A stretch of 64,000 nt of DNA from Trichobilharzia regenti (GCA_944472135.2 CALYDD020000313.1:124001-188000); one strand, 5' to 3'; shown: positions 1-11,059, counted from the first letter of the stretch. Program-made: numbers and translations. The notes: a model not told the origin generated them from the letters alone.

Positions 1-1068
1 GCCTACGCCTAATTATATTAACATCCAATCAAGATTAAGTACTCTTCGCGGCATGACCATATAGACTGTAAGTGACAGCCAATCAGGATTAAGTATATAG
101 CCTAAATGGCCGGGTATATAACTATTATGATTCGTTGATTACAGCTAGTGTAATTTGTATATACACAGGCAAGTAGATGGAGTAGCAATGGGTTCTCACT
201 TGGGACCCCTCCTAGCCGATTGCTTTATGGCTGGATTAGAGAACAACGCCTTATCACCGACTATCAACAACCTCCATCTCTACAAAAGATACATCGATGA
301 TACTTTCATTATTTGTGATGAGAACTGTGATGTAGAAAAACTACTTCAAATTTTCAATAATGCCCACCCAGACATCGACTTTACACTTGAGATTGAATCC
401 GACGGAATGTTCCACTTCCTCGACGTCCATCTGACAAGAAACGCCGACAACTCTCTAAAAGGTCCATATACAAAAAGCCTACATGGAATGGACAATTCAT
501 CAACTTTCAAAGCTTCGTGCCCCTGAGTAGAAAGAGGAACCTGATATACGCTCTTTCCTCGAGGATTCGGAAGATATTCAGCGAGGAAGTGGTTGAAGAA
601 GAACTGCGTAATCTTCAAAAAACCCTGATGGAAAACGGTTTCCCGCCAGGATTCATAGACAGGAATCTCAAATGTAAGAAGACTTCCGAACAAGTCCATT
701 CCGTTCCAAAGAAAATAATTCTGCTTAATCTAGAATTCAGAGGTGATATTGAAACAAACGCCTCTCCAAATCGCTGAGGAAAACATACTTCGCCGCGAGC
801 CTACGACTGACGTTTTCCTGCAAGAAACTGTTCAGCCAGAACGCGAAAGACAAGCTGTCGCATTGGGCCACCTCAACGTGCATATACCAGTTTACTCGCT
901 CTTGTGGGGCTGAGTACGTTGGCCGTACCATGCGCCGACTTGAAAAACGCGCTCGTGAACACTACCCGGCCTGGTCAGTAAAAGGAAACCAAAAGCGTTT
1001 ATACAGTTCAGTGACAGAACATCTGGTCAATTCAGGACATTCAGTGTCTTTCGAAAAATCCTTCAAGG

Positions 1069-1101
<33 letters not shown>
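1..1101 (+). mobile_element. PLE-A copy 1, degraded Penelope-like retroelement
   Basis: Remnant of a Penelope-like element. Positions 155-526 encode the end of the reverse transcriptase, with QVDGVAMGSHLGPLLAD and the catalytic-type box YIDD. Positions 517-777 and about 800-1070 continue in other frames with the linker and a GIY-YIG endonuclease (CGAEYVGRT, then EHYPAW and the later EHLVNSGHS block). Frameshifts around 530 and 775 show it is dead. Positions 1-145 are the reverse complement of 32290-32425, the outer end of another PLE-A copy, so an inverted terminal flank precedes the body. The coding part stops in a (TA)n tract at 1071. Confidence 0.85.
1071..1101. repeat. (TA)n microsatellite inside PLE-A
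   Basis: About 15 TA units directly after the codons for FKV in the PLE-A endonuclease region. The same junction carries (TA)n in two other PLE-A copies, at 30341-30374 and 30810-30847. Confidence 0.95.
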
Positions 1102-1104
<3 letters not shown>

Positions 1105-1126
1105 TATTTCCGGTTGACGGGCGAAT

Positions 1127-1747
1127 TTGGTGAGAGCTGTCTGCTACCCAAAAATGGTTTACAGCAATTTACGTCAATGTTTACGTCCCAAATCTTGGTC
1201 ATGAGAGAAGAACAAGAACAAAGACTAACTCAACAGCCAATCACAGCAGACCTTGCGTGGGCGGATACAATTCGTAGATGTATGGTCTGGCCTTCAGGGA
1301 AATGGCCATAGAGAGATGATAGAAGAACTTTCAGCGAGAAAACAACCAATTAGAAGACGCTGTTTCTCTACTACTACTAATAATAATGATAACGTCGGTG
1401 GCATAGTGGTTAGGATGCTCGCCGACCATGCACATGGTCCGGGGTTCAATCCTTGGCAACAGACGCACTCCTTTACCTTGCTAAGCCAGAAATAATGCTG
1501 GTAAAGAGAAAAGGTTGGGCATGAGGCTAGCAACCCCATCCTGTAAAAACTAAACACTGCTACAGAAACTTCAAGCCAATAGCTTGGAGCCCTGTGTTCC
1601 ACTGAGGAACGTGAAGGAAAAAAAGAAGACGCTGTTTCTCTACTAATAATAATGATAACGAATAATAATGTACATAAAAATATATAAATATCTGTTAATT
1701 TCCTCAATAAATGATGTGTTGCCTGACCCTTATCTTCTGTTGTTACA
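1127..1747 (+). mobile_element. Solo LTR, split by a SINE insertion
   Basis: One of at least seven copies of a roughly 330-bp repeat in this window. It starts near TGGTGAGAGC, has a TATAAATA box and an AATAAA signal late in the unit, and ends TTGTTACA. This is the layout of a long terminal repeat without an internal region. This copy is interrupted by a tRNA-derived SINE at 1395-1623. The same interrupted LTR is found inverted at 29690-30320. Confidence 0.7.
1395..1623 (+). mobile_element. SINE-T, tRNA-derived SINE
   Basis: The head reads like a tRNA, with an A-box-type GGCATAGTGGTTAGG and a B-box-type GGGTTCAATCC. A non-tRNA body follows that ends in an A-rich tail. Near-identical flanks at 1352-1394 and 1624-1660 (starting agaagacgctg, ending gataacg) are target-site duplications of 43 and 37 nt, differing by one 6-nt CTACTA unit. 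RNA polymerase III transcription and LINE-driven retrotransposition are inferred from the class. Confidence 0.8.
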
Positions 1748-1829
1748 AAGTTATGACAAATTACAAGATTACAAACAGGGATTAAAACGGTGGTAATCAC
1801 GAAAATGGACAGAAAATGTAGTCAGATAA

Positions 1830-2060
1830 TCGTCATTGAAGAAAATAACCGTTTACGATTGCATAGGTAAAGACAAATGTTGTGAGGGGGAGGTATTTCT
1901 CCTGAATACACATAGCGTTGACTTGAATTTTTGGATAGCTAGTACCTAAGCTATGCTCAGATGCCTTGATGTTACTTCTTTTGAGTAGTTTGTTGAGGTT
2001 TTGTACAAAGCTTTGAGGGACTTTCAAATTGGAGCTGATTGTCCTGAATTCATTCATCTT
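1830..2060 (-). mobile_element. PLE-A C-terminal fragment
   Basis: Minus-strand frame 2057-1833 reads LNKLLKRSNIKASEHSL and then IQVNAMCIQEKYLP. This is the C-terminal end seen after the endonuclease in PLE-A (compare KPIKGSEIKTSG at about 31690). The endonuclease itself is absent. The near-identical inverted copy is at 29387-29620. Confidence 0.7.
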
Positions 2061-2089
2061 GTTATGTACTCACCTGTGTTCTTCACTGA

Positions 2090-2210
2090 CGGGAGATATT
2101 TCTGGAACTTTCGAACAGCTTTATTACACATATGTATGTATATATACGAACGTACAGCCTAGTTGATGACATCGTTGAAACAAAAATTCTCTTCTCTACA
2201 ACGATCTTTT
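2090..2210 (+). repeat. PLE-A terminal repeat with hammerhead-like palindrome
   Basis: Matches the outer end of PLE-A at 32200-32290: a short TATA-like run, then CAGCCTAGTTGATGAC, a small hairpin and TTGAAAC. It points opposite to the PLE-A C-terminal fragment at 1830-2060, so the flank is inverted relative to the body. Confidence 0.55.
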
Positions 2211-2339
2211 CAATTTCTGCTATCACCTGAAAAATGTCTGTGTGTGTGTGAGTGTGGTCAATAAGAAAATGAGATAAAATGAAATGAAATAATTCAATGA
2301 TGTATGTTTGTTAGATAGATCACTGAAAACCAGGGAGAG

Positions 2340-2470
2340 CATTAGGAGGCTGTTTTGTCTTGCCTTTGGACTCTTCAGTGCTGTTCACTTACGACCCCAT
2401 GGTCATGGATCGAACTCAGGACCTTCTGGTTACGAGACCATTCAGACATTTTTCGGTTGGAATTAAATCA
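2340..2470 (-). repeat. tRNA-like SINE fragment
   Basis: The reverse strand carries a B-box-like GAGTTCGATCC and an A-box-like TGGTCTCGTAACC, related to the head of the Fb elements. The inverted twin is at 28980-29095. Confidence 0.5.
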
Positions 2471-2690
2471 CTTCTAAATTCTAACGTTGTAAACTCATCA
2501 TTTACTATTACTGTTATTTGTCACCCTTGAACTTACGTCTGGAGTATCCCACTTGTTGGTATGCATATTGTCTCTCAATTAACACTGTTCTCGGAGCTTG
2601 TTGGTTTACTTGCAAAGCTTTCATCGTCAACCCTTCTGGACAACATCCCCCTTCAGCGCAATTTTTAGCATAAAGTGAAATAATTTAAAT
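2470..2690. other. Unassigned part of the left inverted arm
   Basis: No gene seen. It is the inverted copy of about 28770-28980 and includes the 3' flank shared by PLE-B copies (GCGCTGAAGGGGGATG on the reverse strand). Confidence 0.5.
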
Positions 2691-3166
2691 GCTTTTTCCA
2701 AGAGTGATAGAATTGCGCCTCCCGGAAACCATCTCTACACATGTATTGATCATTTTTCTATTGACTTGAATTGCAAACTTTCTGGTCACATGATTTACAC
2801 TTTTTATTAGTTGGTATATTTGGTCTATATATTAACGTGTTTGTTCATCGCTGGCTGATTCGTTTGAGTACCAGGCTTCTAGGAATTTCCTGACTGCATT
2901 TTTGATGTTTCCTCTGTCTAAGATTTCGACATTATCCCAATCAAACTGATGTCCATAATTGTCTATATGCATTGATATGAAAGAATATATATATATATGT
3001 ATATATCATGTCTTTTCACGGCTGATTTGTGTTCCTGGATTCTGATTCGAAGGGGATGCCCAATTTGGCCGATGTAATGCCTGTTACAGTTCATCCACGG
3101 AATTTATTTTGTAAATGGTATTAATTTTATCTCCTTTGTCTGTAGGTTCTTTCGGTTTGCACAATA
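2690..3166 (-). mobile_element. PLE-B fragment, minus strand
   Basis: Reverse complement of the GIY-YIG end of PLE-B at 28290-28760. The minus strand encodes the block EILDRGNIKNAV and the stop-proximal NESASDEQTR. A short TA-rich expansion at 2983-3006 sits at the codons for KRHDI, the same place where the PLE-B copy at 27545 carries a long (TA)n tract. It meets a plus-strand PLE-B copy directly at 3167. Confidence 0.8.
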
Positions 3167-3650
3167 TCGAATTACATTACATCGGCCAGATTGGACATCC
3201 CCTTCGAATTAGAATTCCAGAGCACAAATCAGCCGTGAAAAGACATGACATATGTTCTTTAGTATCAATGCATATAGACAGTTATGGACATCAGTTTGAT
3301 TGGGATAATGTCGAAATCTTAGACAGAGGAAACATCAAAAATGCAGTCAGGAAATTCCTAGAAGCCTGGTACTCAAACGAATCAGCCAGCGATGAACAAA
3401 CACGTTAATATATAGACCAAATATACCAACTAATAAAAAGTGTAAATCATGTGACCAGAAGTTTGCAATTCAAGTCAATAGAAAATGATCAATACATATG
3501 TAAAGATGGTTACCGGGAGATACAATTCTGTCACTCATGAAAAAAATTTAAATCACTTCACTCTATGCTACAAATTGCGCTGAAGGGGGATGTTGTCCAG
3601 AAAGGTGATCGACGAAAGCTCCACAACTAAACCAACAAGCTCAGAGAACA
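3167..3650 (+). mobile_element. PLE-B fragment, plus strand
   Basis: Encodes HYIGQIGHPLRIRI, EHKSAVKRHD and ILDRGNIKNAVRKFLEAW up to a stop at 3406-3408. This is the GIY-YIG endonuclease end of PLE-B. The 3' flank GCGCTGAAGGGGGATG is shared with other copies. Together with 2690-3166 it forms a head-to-head inverted pair just upstream of the first dynein exon. Confidence 0.8.
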
Positions 3651-3789
3651 CTATTAATTGCAAATCATCCACCTGAGCTACAAATCTTCTCTATTATTTA
3701 AGATTCTATAATACATATTGTTGTTCCATCTAATTTTTTCGATACTTTTGTTTTTATGACTGTTATTCTTCTTCCTGTCGTTTTCATAG

Positions 3790-4386
3790 TGTCTTCTGTT
3801 TGCTCAACCTGATGTCTTCCCGACTGTAATCTCTGTTATCCGACAATATCGTCATGAAGCGATCCGTGTTTACACTGACAAAATGATTGATATGAATGAT
3901 GTTGAAACAGCTTTGAAACATATCACATTTGGTATTACTAATCAATTCCCTGATATATCAATTCATCAGATAACAAGTGAACCTCTCCTGTATTGTAGTT
4001 TCAATAAAGGTTTATCCGCTGAACGACAATACGGGCCTGTAGCCTCCCTGGAAGAAATTAGTGATATTGTTGTTAATGCATTGAACAATTACAATGATAC
4101 ATTTGCTGTTATGAATTTAGTATTATTTAGTGATGCTGTGATACATGTGTTAAGAATTTGTCGAATATTAGAAATGCCGAGGGGTAGTGCTTTACTCATT
4201 GGAATCGGTGGTTCTGGTAAACAGTCGCTATCACGTTTAGCTGCATTTATCTCAGGATTTTATTTATCACAAATAGTTTTGCGTAAGGGCTACTCACAGA
4301 ATGATTTAAGAGCACATCTTGCCCAATTGTATATTAAAGCATCATTGAAGAATATGCCGTATGTATTTTTAATGACTGATGCACAG
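3790..4386 (+). CDS. Dynein heavy chain gene 1, exon with AAA4 P-loop
   Basis: 199 codons, both ends phase 0. The acceptor is TTTTCATAG at 3781-3789 and the donor is GTAGGT at 4387. The frame upstream of 3790 hits a stop that is part of the acceptor, which fixes the start. It begins in the AAA3-AAA4 linker (RVYTDKM), then has the AAA4 lead-in MNLVLFSDAV. The Walker A loop GIGGSGKQS is at residues 138-146 (4201-4227), and the exon ends in the Walker B-like FLMTDAQ. In dyneins AAA4 binds nucleotide and modulates the AAA1 motor cycle. The intact P-loop suggests nucleotide binding is kept. Confidence 0.92.
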
Positions 4387-4879
4387 GTAGGTGGAATTTT
4401 CGCATTTTCAGTAATGCATATTTAATAAAGTTGTATTTTTTGCATTGCTTTGCTGACCAGTCTAAAGAATAGTGACTGTGAAGTGTGAAGGCACACCAAT
4501 GACTTCGAACACATGTCGTGCGTTGGATTGTAGAATCTGCCGCGTCATTACGGCATCAGTATGAACGTTGTGCATGAAGTGAGGTGTGATTTCATGCCGA
4601 TCATGTCTTCAAGTAGTAGATTTAAGGTGTTTTAACATCATTGTCTGTATTTTCCTTGTAAATAAATAAAATGAGAGGAGAATGTTTCCTTGTTGACATA
4701 GATGGAACCATTTTGTTGGCTATGAAACTTGAAAACTGATGCCTCTCAGTTACATCAGGGCAAAATGTCATCTTTAGTGTGTTTCATTACTAATATTATT
4801 ATGTTAACTTATAAATACGCGGCACGTTCTGTAATCCGCTTTCGCGCTCCGTGGTCGTTATTCGTTGTGTTTGTCTTTT
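4387..4879. other. Intron 1, unassigned stretch
   Basis: AT-rich intronic DNA with no convincing reading frame. A short stretch near 4462 (taaagaatagtgact) resembles part of the Merlin terminal repeat but is too short to call. Confidence 0.4.
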
Positions 4880-4995
4880 TTGCATTTCAAGTGGAACATA
4901 GGGCTACAAGCTATGAAGTTTCAGAAGTGATTCTTTTCATTTTACGCAGTGGAATCGCTAGCTTTACGCCCAACCTTCTTTCTTTCAGGCCTTCG
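4880..4995 (-). mobile_element. SINE-T body fragment
   Basis: The reverse strand matches the non-tRNA body of SINE-T. On the plus strand, GTGGAACATAGGGCTACAAG and the following gaagtttc block parallel 29848-29940. The tRNA-like head is missing. Confidence 0.55.
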
Positions 4996-5224
4996 TAACG
5001 GCTTGGTGAGGTCTACAAGTGTATTGGTGACCGGGTGATCAAATCTGTACCGCTTAGTCGGATAGCAGTCATTCTAATCACGAAGTTGTTGAATAAACTC
5101 GGTAACAGATAAAGACAAGGCTATTAATGTTAATCTTTTTCTGTGTTTAAAGTTTCCTTAGCTTTTGTGCTGATATCGTGAGGTGGCGTTGCTAGATCTT
5201 CCCCTTAACCTCCCCTCCTTTTTT

Positions 5225-6290
5225 GAGCTTTGGACTAGATAGCGCCAAAAATTCCTTACCGAAAATTCCTTTGGACACGCACAGTCATAAAATGTTTCAA
5301 AGACAGTCTGTCTGTCTGTCTGTTTCCGACATAGAACTTTCCACCGATGTGCACCACTTCAAGTCGCCACACTCCCTCCATGTAGCACACAAAGCAAGAG
5401 ACGAAAGTAGAAGAAATGCATAATAGAGACAGTAGGCAGAGATATGAGACAAAAGTAATAGTAAAAATGAAGAACAATATAGTTTCACTGGAAATCATAA
5501 GTCACAAGGAGTGGATGCATCCGCGCCAGCCGTTGAGAACGATTTTGAGCCATGTCACCAATTGTTTCCAACCACTGGTTCTTACCGTCCTGAGGACCCC
5601 AACCAGTCAGGAAGTCGACCCCTTCCTAGGTGATTGGCGTAAACTAACTGTTGTAGATTTCATTGACTGGTGCCATGTTTGATTTGACCGCCGCTAGCTC
5701 TTTTCCAGCCTGACCCTATGCCAGTCAGCTAACATTGCCCATTGTCGAGCAAGGCGATGACTAGGGATACGTAACCATCTCAATCGGTGTAACTTCACAG
5801 CCTCATCGAATGGTTTCCCCTACTTACCTAGCACTCGACGGACGCCTAACCTCAGTATTGCTCATCTTATTATACCACTTCACACGGGAGATAGAGCGCA
5901 GGCACCTATAATCGAAGACAGCTAATCTTTTCATGTCTTCCACTCTCAATGTCCAGGTCTTGCTCACAGCCATATAGGAGGACGGAGCGGACTGATGAGC
6001 AGTACACACGCCCTTCGGTCGATAGCCAGCCGGATATCACGTCTACTCCAGAGACAGCGTAAACTGGCATATGGGAAACTAGCCCTCTGTATCCTTGGTG
6101 AGATTTCGTCAGAGATCAACCCGTTGGCACTAGCTGATGGTACTTCCCAAATAAGTGAAGCGGTCAACGTGCTACACCAACCAATTCACTTCCTATTTCT
6201 AAACTAGGAGTCGGTGTAGTCCAGTCCTGTACCATTATCTTACATTTGGCGGGAGCGAATCGCATGCCAAACATTCGTAGATTACAGCTC
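5225..6290 (-). mobile_element. Non-LTR retrotransposon NL2, 3' end
   Basis: The minus strand encodes the C-terminal part of a LINE reverse transcriptase in broken frames: GLISDEISPRIQ, FASLRCLWSRRDIRL-type text at 5964-6167, then KTWTLRVEDMKRLAVFDYRC and SISRVKW at 5824-6009. The end, near 5300, is a GTCT (CAGA on the element strand) repeat. Related 3' ends lie at 25630-26170 and 37575-37925 on the plus strand. Stops and frameshifts make it inactive. Confidence 0.75.
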
Positions 6291-7138
6291 AAAGGCAGTA
6301 AAAAAAGGTTATTCATAGTTAGATCTCCTTATGTTCTGTTGGACAATAATAGCGTAGAAAACTCAAAATGACCTCAGCAACGCTGTTAAGTAACCATACA
6401 GTCAAGAGAACATTCCAAGGACAAAACAAGTAGTGTGTAGAACGAAATTACTTAACCAGGAGCCAACCGTAAGAAGTAGCTTTGAATCAGGTAGAATATT
6501 CCCAACATAGGTGGGATCAAAAACTTATTCCGTGAGAATCACACACTAACGCCTGCCTAAGGTGGTTCAACGTTACAATGACCTTGATTCACTCAAATAA
6601 AATCACATCGGAAAACAGAACATTATGATATACAGTCTAGAATAAAAACAGAGAATAATTACACAGTGAGTCGAAACATAGGAATAAGTATAAATGTTAT
6701 AGTGGGTACACAGTATGCTTCTTCTGCATGCCTGTGCAAACTATGCTTCGCTTTAAGCAGAAACCAAATGGGAAGCAGCGAGTTGGGCATGGGATCCGAG
6801 GGCTGCATGAAGTAGATCTTATGAAGAGCAGATGAAAACTTATTGAAAGTCACGCAGAAAGGTGAAAACAATGTGACAGTGTACAGTTGAGATGTATCGC
6901 TGAATCCCTATGCTCCATTTTGTAATATTCTAAAGTCTATTGAGATGAATACTCGATTTTTCTAAATACTCATGAGTTCCAAACACCTTTATTCTACCGA
7001 TGTATGCATAATCACTGTCCGCGAATCTTCACATCATGTTCCAGGTGGAGCATAAGGAGTAACTGACAGTACGACTGCTTATCTTTTTACTTGTTCACTA
7101 TGTCCATTAGAATGGAGATATTTAGATGTTTTTAATCT
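6291..7138. other. Intron 1, unassigned stretch
   Basis: No recognisable coding or repeat structure. The small open frame on the minus strand at 6659-6871 has no family resemblance that I can see. Confidence 0.4.
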
Positions 7139-7477
7139 TATGGTGAGAGCTGGCTGCTAGCCAAATTGGTAGATAGTAATTTACGTCAATGTTTACGTCT
7201 CCGATACTGTTCGTGAGAAAAATAAGAACAAAGACTGACTCAACAGCCAATCACGGCAGACTTTGCGTAGGCGGATACAGTTTGCAGGTAGATGATCTGA
7301 ACTTCAGTAAACGGCCACAAAGAGACTAAAGATTAACGTTCAGCGAGAAGCCACCAATCAGAAGACTGTGTTTGTCAGCTAACAATAATCTATAATAATG
7401 TTCATGAAAATCTATAAATATCTGTTGATCTCCTTATTAAAGGATCTGTTGCCTGGCCTTTGTCTTCTGTTTTTACA
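7139..7477 (+). mobile_element. Solo LTR
   Basis: Same family as 10581-10885. It has TGGTGAGAGC near the start, TATAAATA, a late polyadenylation-like segment and an end of TTTTTACA. The flanks atct and acct could be a 4-bp duplication with one change. Confidence 0.65.
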
Positions 7478-8329
7478 ACCTGAGTACTTGTGTCGAAACA
7501 AAACAAAAAAATAGGATGTATTTTATAAAGTTTTCACCAGAAATTCCATTTTTTCGGCTACGAATGACTTTGACTTGACGATGGCTACTTATCGACGATA
7601 TGCGAATATGGCTGTCATACATCATGAGTTGGTTTTAGTCGAAGAATACGGTTTACCGTGTTCTGAAAACTTGATGGAATGGTATATTATGTGACTCTAT
7701 CAGTGTGGGCTACAATTTATCGACGATTTTAAGTCTGTAGTGTTGGAATGTCCCTAAATACTTGAAAGAAGCTTTTAAATACCCTTAATCTTTCAATGTA
7801 TTTCTAGTTGAAGTCAGCTGATTACGTGGGAATTTCACTGAAGAAAATGCCTCGTACTTACATCAGCTTATATCTTTTCTAGTTTGTGCATCCACAAACT
7901 CACCATCATTGATTAAAATTTATATATATATATATATATATATATAAATCTATGTAACTTAGAGTAAAGCCTGAGGAAGATCTAACTGAAAACAGTACTG
8001 TTCGCTTATATGTCTTGTTCTAATATCAAATGAGCATTACTGGTTGGTGTGAATTGAATTCAACTACTCGTTGTGACGTATGCTACTGAAAAGATTTTTA
8101 AGTAGTGTGTACATACAGAAATAAATATCTATGTCATCTATAAGAATACTGATTCAATGAACGCTATGATTGCGAAACAACATGGAAAATATGAAAAGAT
8201 AACAAAGAGGCACAATAATGAAGATATGTGCAACTTGGGATTCTAATATGTTGTAGAAGTATTTTGTCCATATCTGTGTATCGAGTTGCTGATAAGCAAT
8301 TCTGTTACCAAATCCTCTTATCTTCTTCC
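7478..8329. other. Intron 1, unassigned stretch with (TA)n
   Basis: A (TA)n tract lies at 7919-7946. No gene or known element is seen otherwise. Confidence 0.4.
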
Positions 8330-8945
8330 GTTACATTTGGTGTCACTGCCTTCGGACAATGAAGATCTCATGACCTGCTGCTTTCTAAGAACATGTCAGG
8401 AGCCCTTACGGAACTTATATGCTGAGTTGGTGGGCATTATGGATCTGATGGCGAAGACGATTGTGCTGGGGACGGTGTCGAGAGGTCGATCAGCGGCGGC
8501 GCATGACGGTGTAAAGCCGGCAGGTGGTGAAGAAACCTGCAAAGTAGGTATTGGTGGAACAGTTAGTAGCGGAGTTCGACGACCCAACATATAGGCAGCA
8601 TGGCAATGTACCGGTTCCGTACCATGAAGCTGGGACTAGGTGGAGGCCCACTTGTATTGGCAGTGAAGCCAGCACGTCTACGTCATTGGGCGCTTCCCAA
8701 ACTTAACGAAGAGTCAGAGACTCAGGTGTTTATCGAAAGTGTCCCAGAATATATTGCTCAGCAACTACAACTTGTCAACGCCCTTGAAGGTAACAATATA
8801 GGTACGGAACACAACCGTAGCCTCAAAAGAGGCACCAAAATCGAACTAGTGGGAACAGAAAATTGAAGATTCGCAGAGTGAAGCTGAGACGCTACGAATG
8901 GGTGGCAGAAAAGACCAGAGGAATTACTGTCCAGAAACATGGAAA
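8330..8945 (+). other. GC-richer block with two adjacent open frames, unknown
   Basis: Open frames at 8286-8594 (102 codons) and 8600-8866 (88 codons) sit in a block visibly richer in G and C than the surrounding intron. The first is rich in Gly, Ala, Arg and Val. I recognise no domain, catalytic motif or zinc knuckle. It could be the worn gag-like or ORF1 part of a retroelement, or non-coding. It is probably not a host exon, because dynein exons 1 and 2 join perfectly without it. Confidence 0.3.
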
Positions 8946-9289
8946 AGGTAAAGTTTTAGACAGTACAATGTGCATTCTTTCTCTCCAATAAGACTAGAAG
9001 TAGATGCGGTCACGTATTCACAATCATCATCTTCATTAAATCCATTCCTCCGCTATTCGATATTCTTGCAGCTGACATACATATTTATATCTGCATCTAT
9101 ATACTACTGAGAAACCTTATTAGTAGCACACACCATAATATTAACCAGTCAGTAGCATACATCATCATGCATACATTTCATCTATTCACGCATTTCTTAT
9201 ATCAGATTAAGCGGTATAATAAAAATCAATCAGAGAGTTGAATAAAGACAAATTCATTAAATTATTCTATGTATTGTTTTGTTAATTAG
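8946..9289. other. Intron 1, end
   Basis: Plain AT-rich intron leading to the acceptor GTTAATTAG at 9281-9289. Nothing else seen. Confidence 0.5.
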
Positions 9290-9481
9290 GTTGCAGATGA
9301 ACGCTTTCTCGTCTATGTGAATGATTTCTTAGCCTCAGGTGAAATACCAAATCTTTTTCAAGATGAAGATTTTGATCAGATTATACAAGGTATTCGATCA
9401 GAAGTTAAAGCAATGGGAATTATTGATACAAATGAAAATTGTTGGAAATACTTTATAGATAAGACACGAAAAATGTTACGT
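9290..9481 (+). CDS. Dynein heavy chain gene 1, AAA4 exon 2
   Basis: 64 codons, phase 0 at both ends, donor GTAAGT at 9482. It reads VADERFLVYVNDFLASGEI, then a short acidic stretch (FQDEDFDQI) and NENCWKYFIDKTRKMLR. In axonemal dyneins this segment follows the AAA4 Walker B strand without a gap (the D-[ST/A]-Q-V-A-[DE]-E-x-F-L text), and here it continues exactly from the preceding exon's FLMTDAQ. Confidence 0.9.
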
Positions 9482-9599
9482 GTAAGTTAGATGATAATAG
9501 TAATTTTTGCCTATACAGTCTAATATTACTTAATATATTATCAGTAGGCAACTGTTGTATTATAAAAAATATAGATATATTTTTGGTGGGCAATGCTAT

Positions 9600-10262
9600 T
9601 CATCAATGTGAATTAAAGTATGCGCAGTTATACTGTGAAGACATCAAGAAGGATATACCTTCAATTTTATGCACGTGTAGCAGAAAGCTCATGTTTCAAA
9701 GAGACAAATGCTTACAATGATACCACTGCCAGACATCTCATCGATGCGAATCATGAGGTGGATATCGCGAAATCCTTTAAAATTATCAATAGACAAAATA
9801 GTTCATCCCTGCTTAAGTTTGACTAAGCAGTACCTATCAAACGACTGGAACCCTGTTTATGTATTCAAAAAGAGGCGGTTACCAGTATTTCTTCGCTCTC
9901 ATAACTGGATTCATTTATTCTCCCTCTCTTTCAATTGATTACGTAATCTTTGCCTTTAACCCCTCCATCTTTTGATACAGTCATTCATCTTTCTGCTCAC
10001 CTCCCGTCCTTATTACGTGACCCCTTTCGCATCCTATCCAAGCATTTGCTTTTGTCTGAATTTTGACTTTCTGGGTATAAACCATATGAGCGTGGTTTCT
10101 GAGCACTGTTTATTAAGTTTCGAGCCTCCTATCCACTGACATCACGCCACCATATTTGCGAGTATGTTGCTCTCTACATAGACTGAATAATGATTCCTCT
10201 AGTCTACACTCAGCTGATGAGAAGTCAACCAAATAAATTATAGTACCATCTTATTCTGCACA
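9600..10262 (+). mobile_element. PLE-G remnant with degraded hammerhead end
   Basis: Positions 9690-9900 encode, with frameshifts, TARHLIDANHEVDIAKSFKI and RQNSSSLLKF, then IKRLEPCLCIQKEAV. This is the region after the GIY-YIG core, as in the better copy at 44645-45031. A long 3' untranslated part runs to about 10262, where a CAGCTGATGAG segment resembles the hammerhead core at 45368-45419. Confidence 0.75.
10208..10262 (+). ncRNA. Hammerhead-like core, degraded
   Basis: CAGCTGATGAGAAG is followed by CCAAAT where a GAAA would be expected, then an AT-rich potential stem and TTCTGC. It is aligned by eye with the PLE-G hammerhead at 45368-45419. The C in place of G in GAAA predicts loss of activity. 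Confidence 0.4.
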
Positions 10263-10344
10263 AATCGCTGTTGTTGTCGCTTCATTCAAATCCTTAATCA
10301 GTAGGCAAGAGATTATGAAATTAGTCCCATTCTACACAGAGTAA

Positions 10345-10440
10345 TTTGACTAACAGGAATGTGCATTTCGTCCTACTTGGAACTCGTCAACTAGGTTTAT
10401 CTACAACCCTCACTGAGTGTTGGTGTTCTCACTGAGACTC
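10345..10440 (-). ncRNA. Sm-alpha-type hammerhead-like fragment
   Basis: The reverse strand reads TTGACGAGTTCC, then AGTAGGACGAAATGCAC, close to the hammerhead block of the element at 42930-43350. GACGAAA is kept; the first core segment has T for C. It is probably a worn fragment of the Sm-alpha-type SINE. Confidence 0.45.
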
Positions 10441-10580
10441 TTCATGGCATTCCCTCATCTTTTACAACATCTGTTGTTGATGTTGTTTTTTTCTTGTAAA
10501 AATGGTCAATGACAATAATTCACTATTAGAAATACTCGATGAATAACAGATCAATATGGAATTGTGCATAGAAGTGCAGG

Positions 10581-10885
10581 TGTGGTGAGAGCAGGCCGGT
10601 AGCCAATTGGTAGACATTAATTTACGTCAATGTCTAGGTCACTAATATTGGCCGTGAGAAGATATGAACAAGGCTGATTCAACAACCAATCACAGCAGAC
10701 TTAACGTGGGCGAATAATATTCACAGATATATGGCTTAACTTTCCGAGAAACCAGAAACACCCAATCAAAAGATTGTGTTTGTCTGCTTGAATAAGCTAT
10801 AATAATGTACAGGAAATATATATAAATACGTGCTGATTTCCGTAATAAAACGATCTGTTGCCGGCCCTTGTCTTCTGTTGTTACA
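10581..10885 (+). mobile_element. Solo LTR with 4-bp target duplication
   Basis: The cleanest copy of the family: TGTGGTGAGAGC at the start, ATATAAATACG and AATAAAACG near the end, terminus TTGTTACA. It has the TG...CA ends expected of an LTR. Flanks of CAGG at 10577-10580 and 10886-10889 form a 4-bp target-site duplication. No gag or pol sequence adjoins it, so it is solo. The parent could be a Gypsy or BEL element; I cannot decide. Confidence 0.75.
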
Positions 10886-11059
10886 CAGGAGATCAGCTTG
10901 GCATACTTTGAAACTACTCAGTACTGTAGTGGACAAACATTAAATAGGCTGATATAAACAATAAAATAACAAGGCATTTACACCGTTTTAACATGAATAA
11001 TAACTTTCATGAAAGATTCAAATGATTAGTAGCTCCTGCCAGCCAAATAACGATTGCCT

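Noticed and set aside
4455..4485. Merlin terminal repeat relic (taaagaatagtgact)
   Set aside because: Only about 12 matching bases and no partner repeat nearby.
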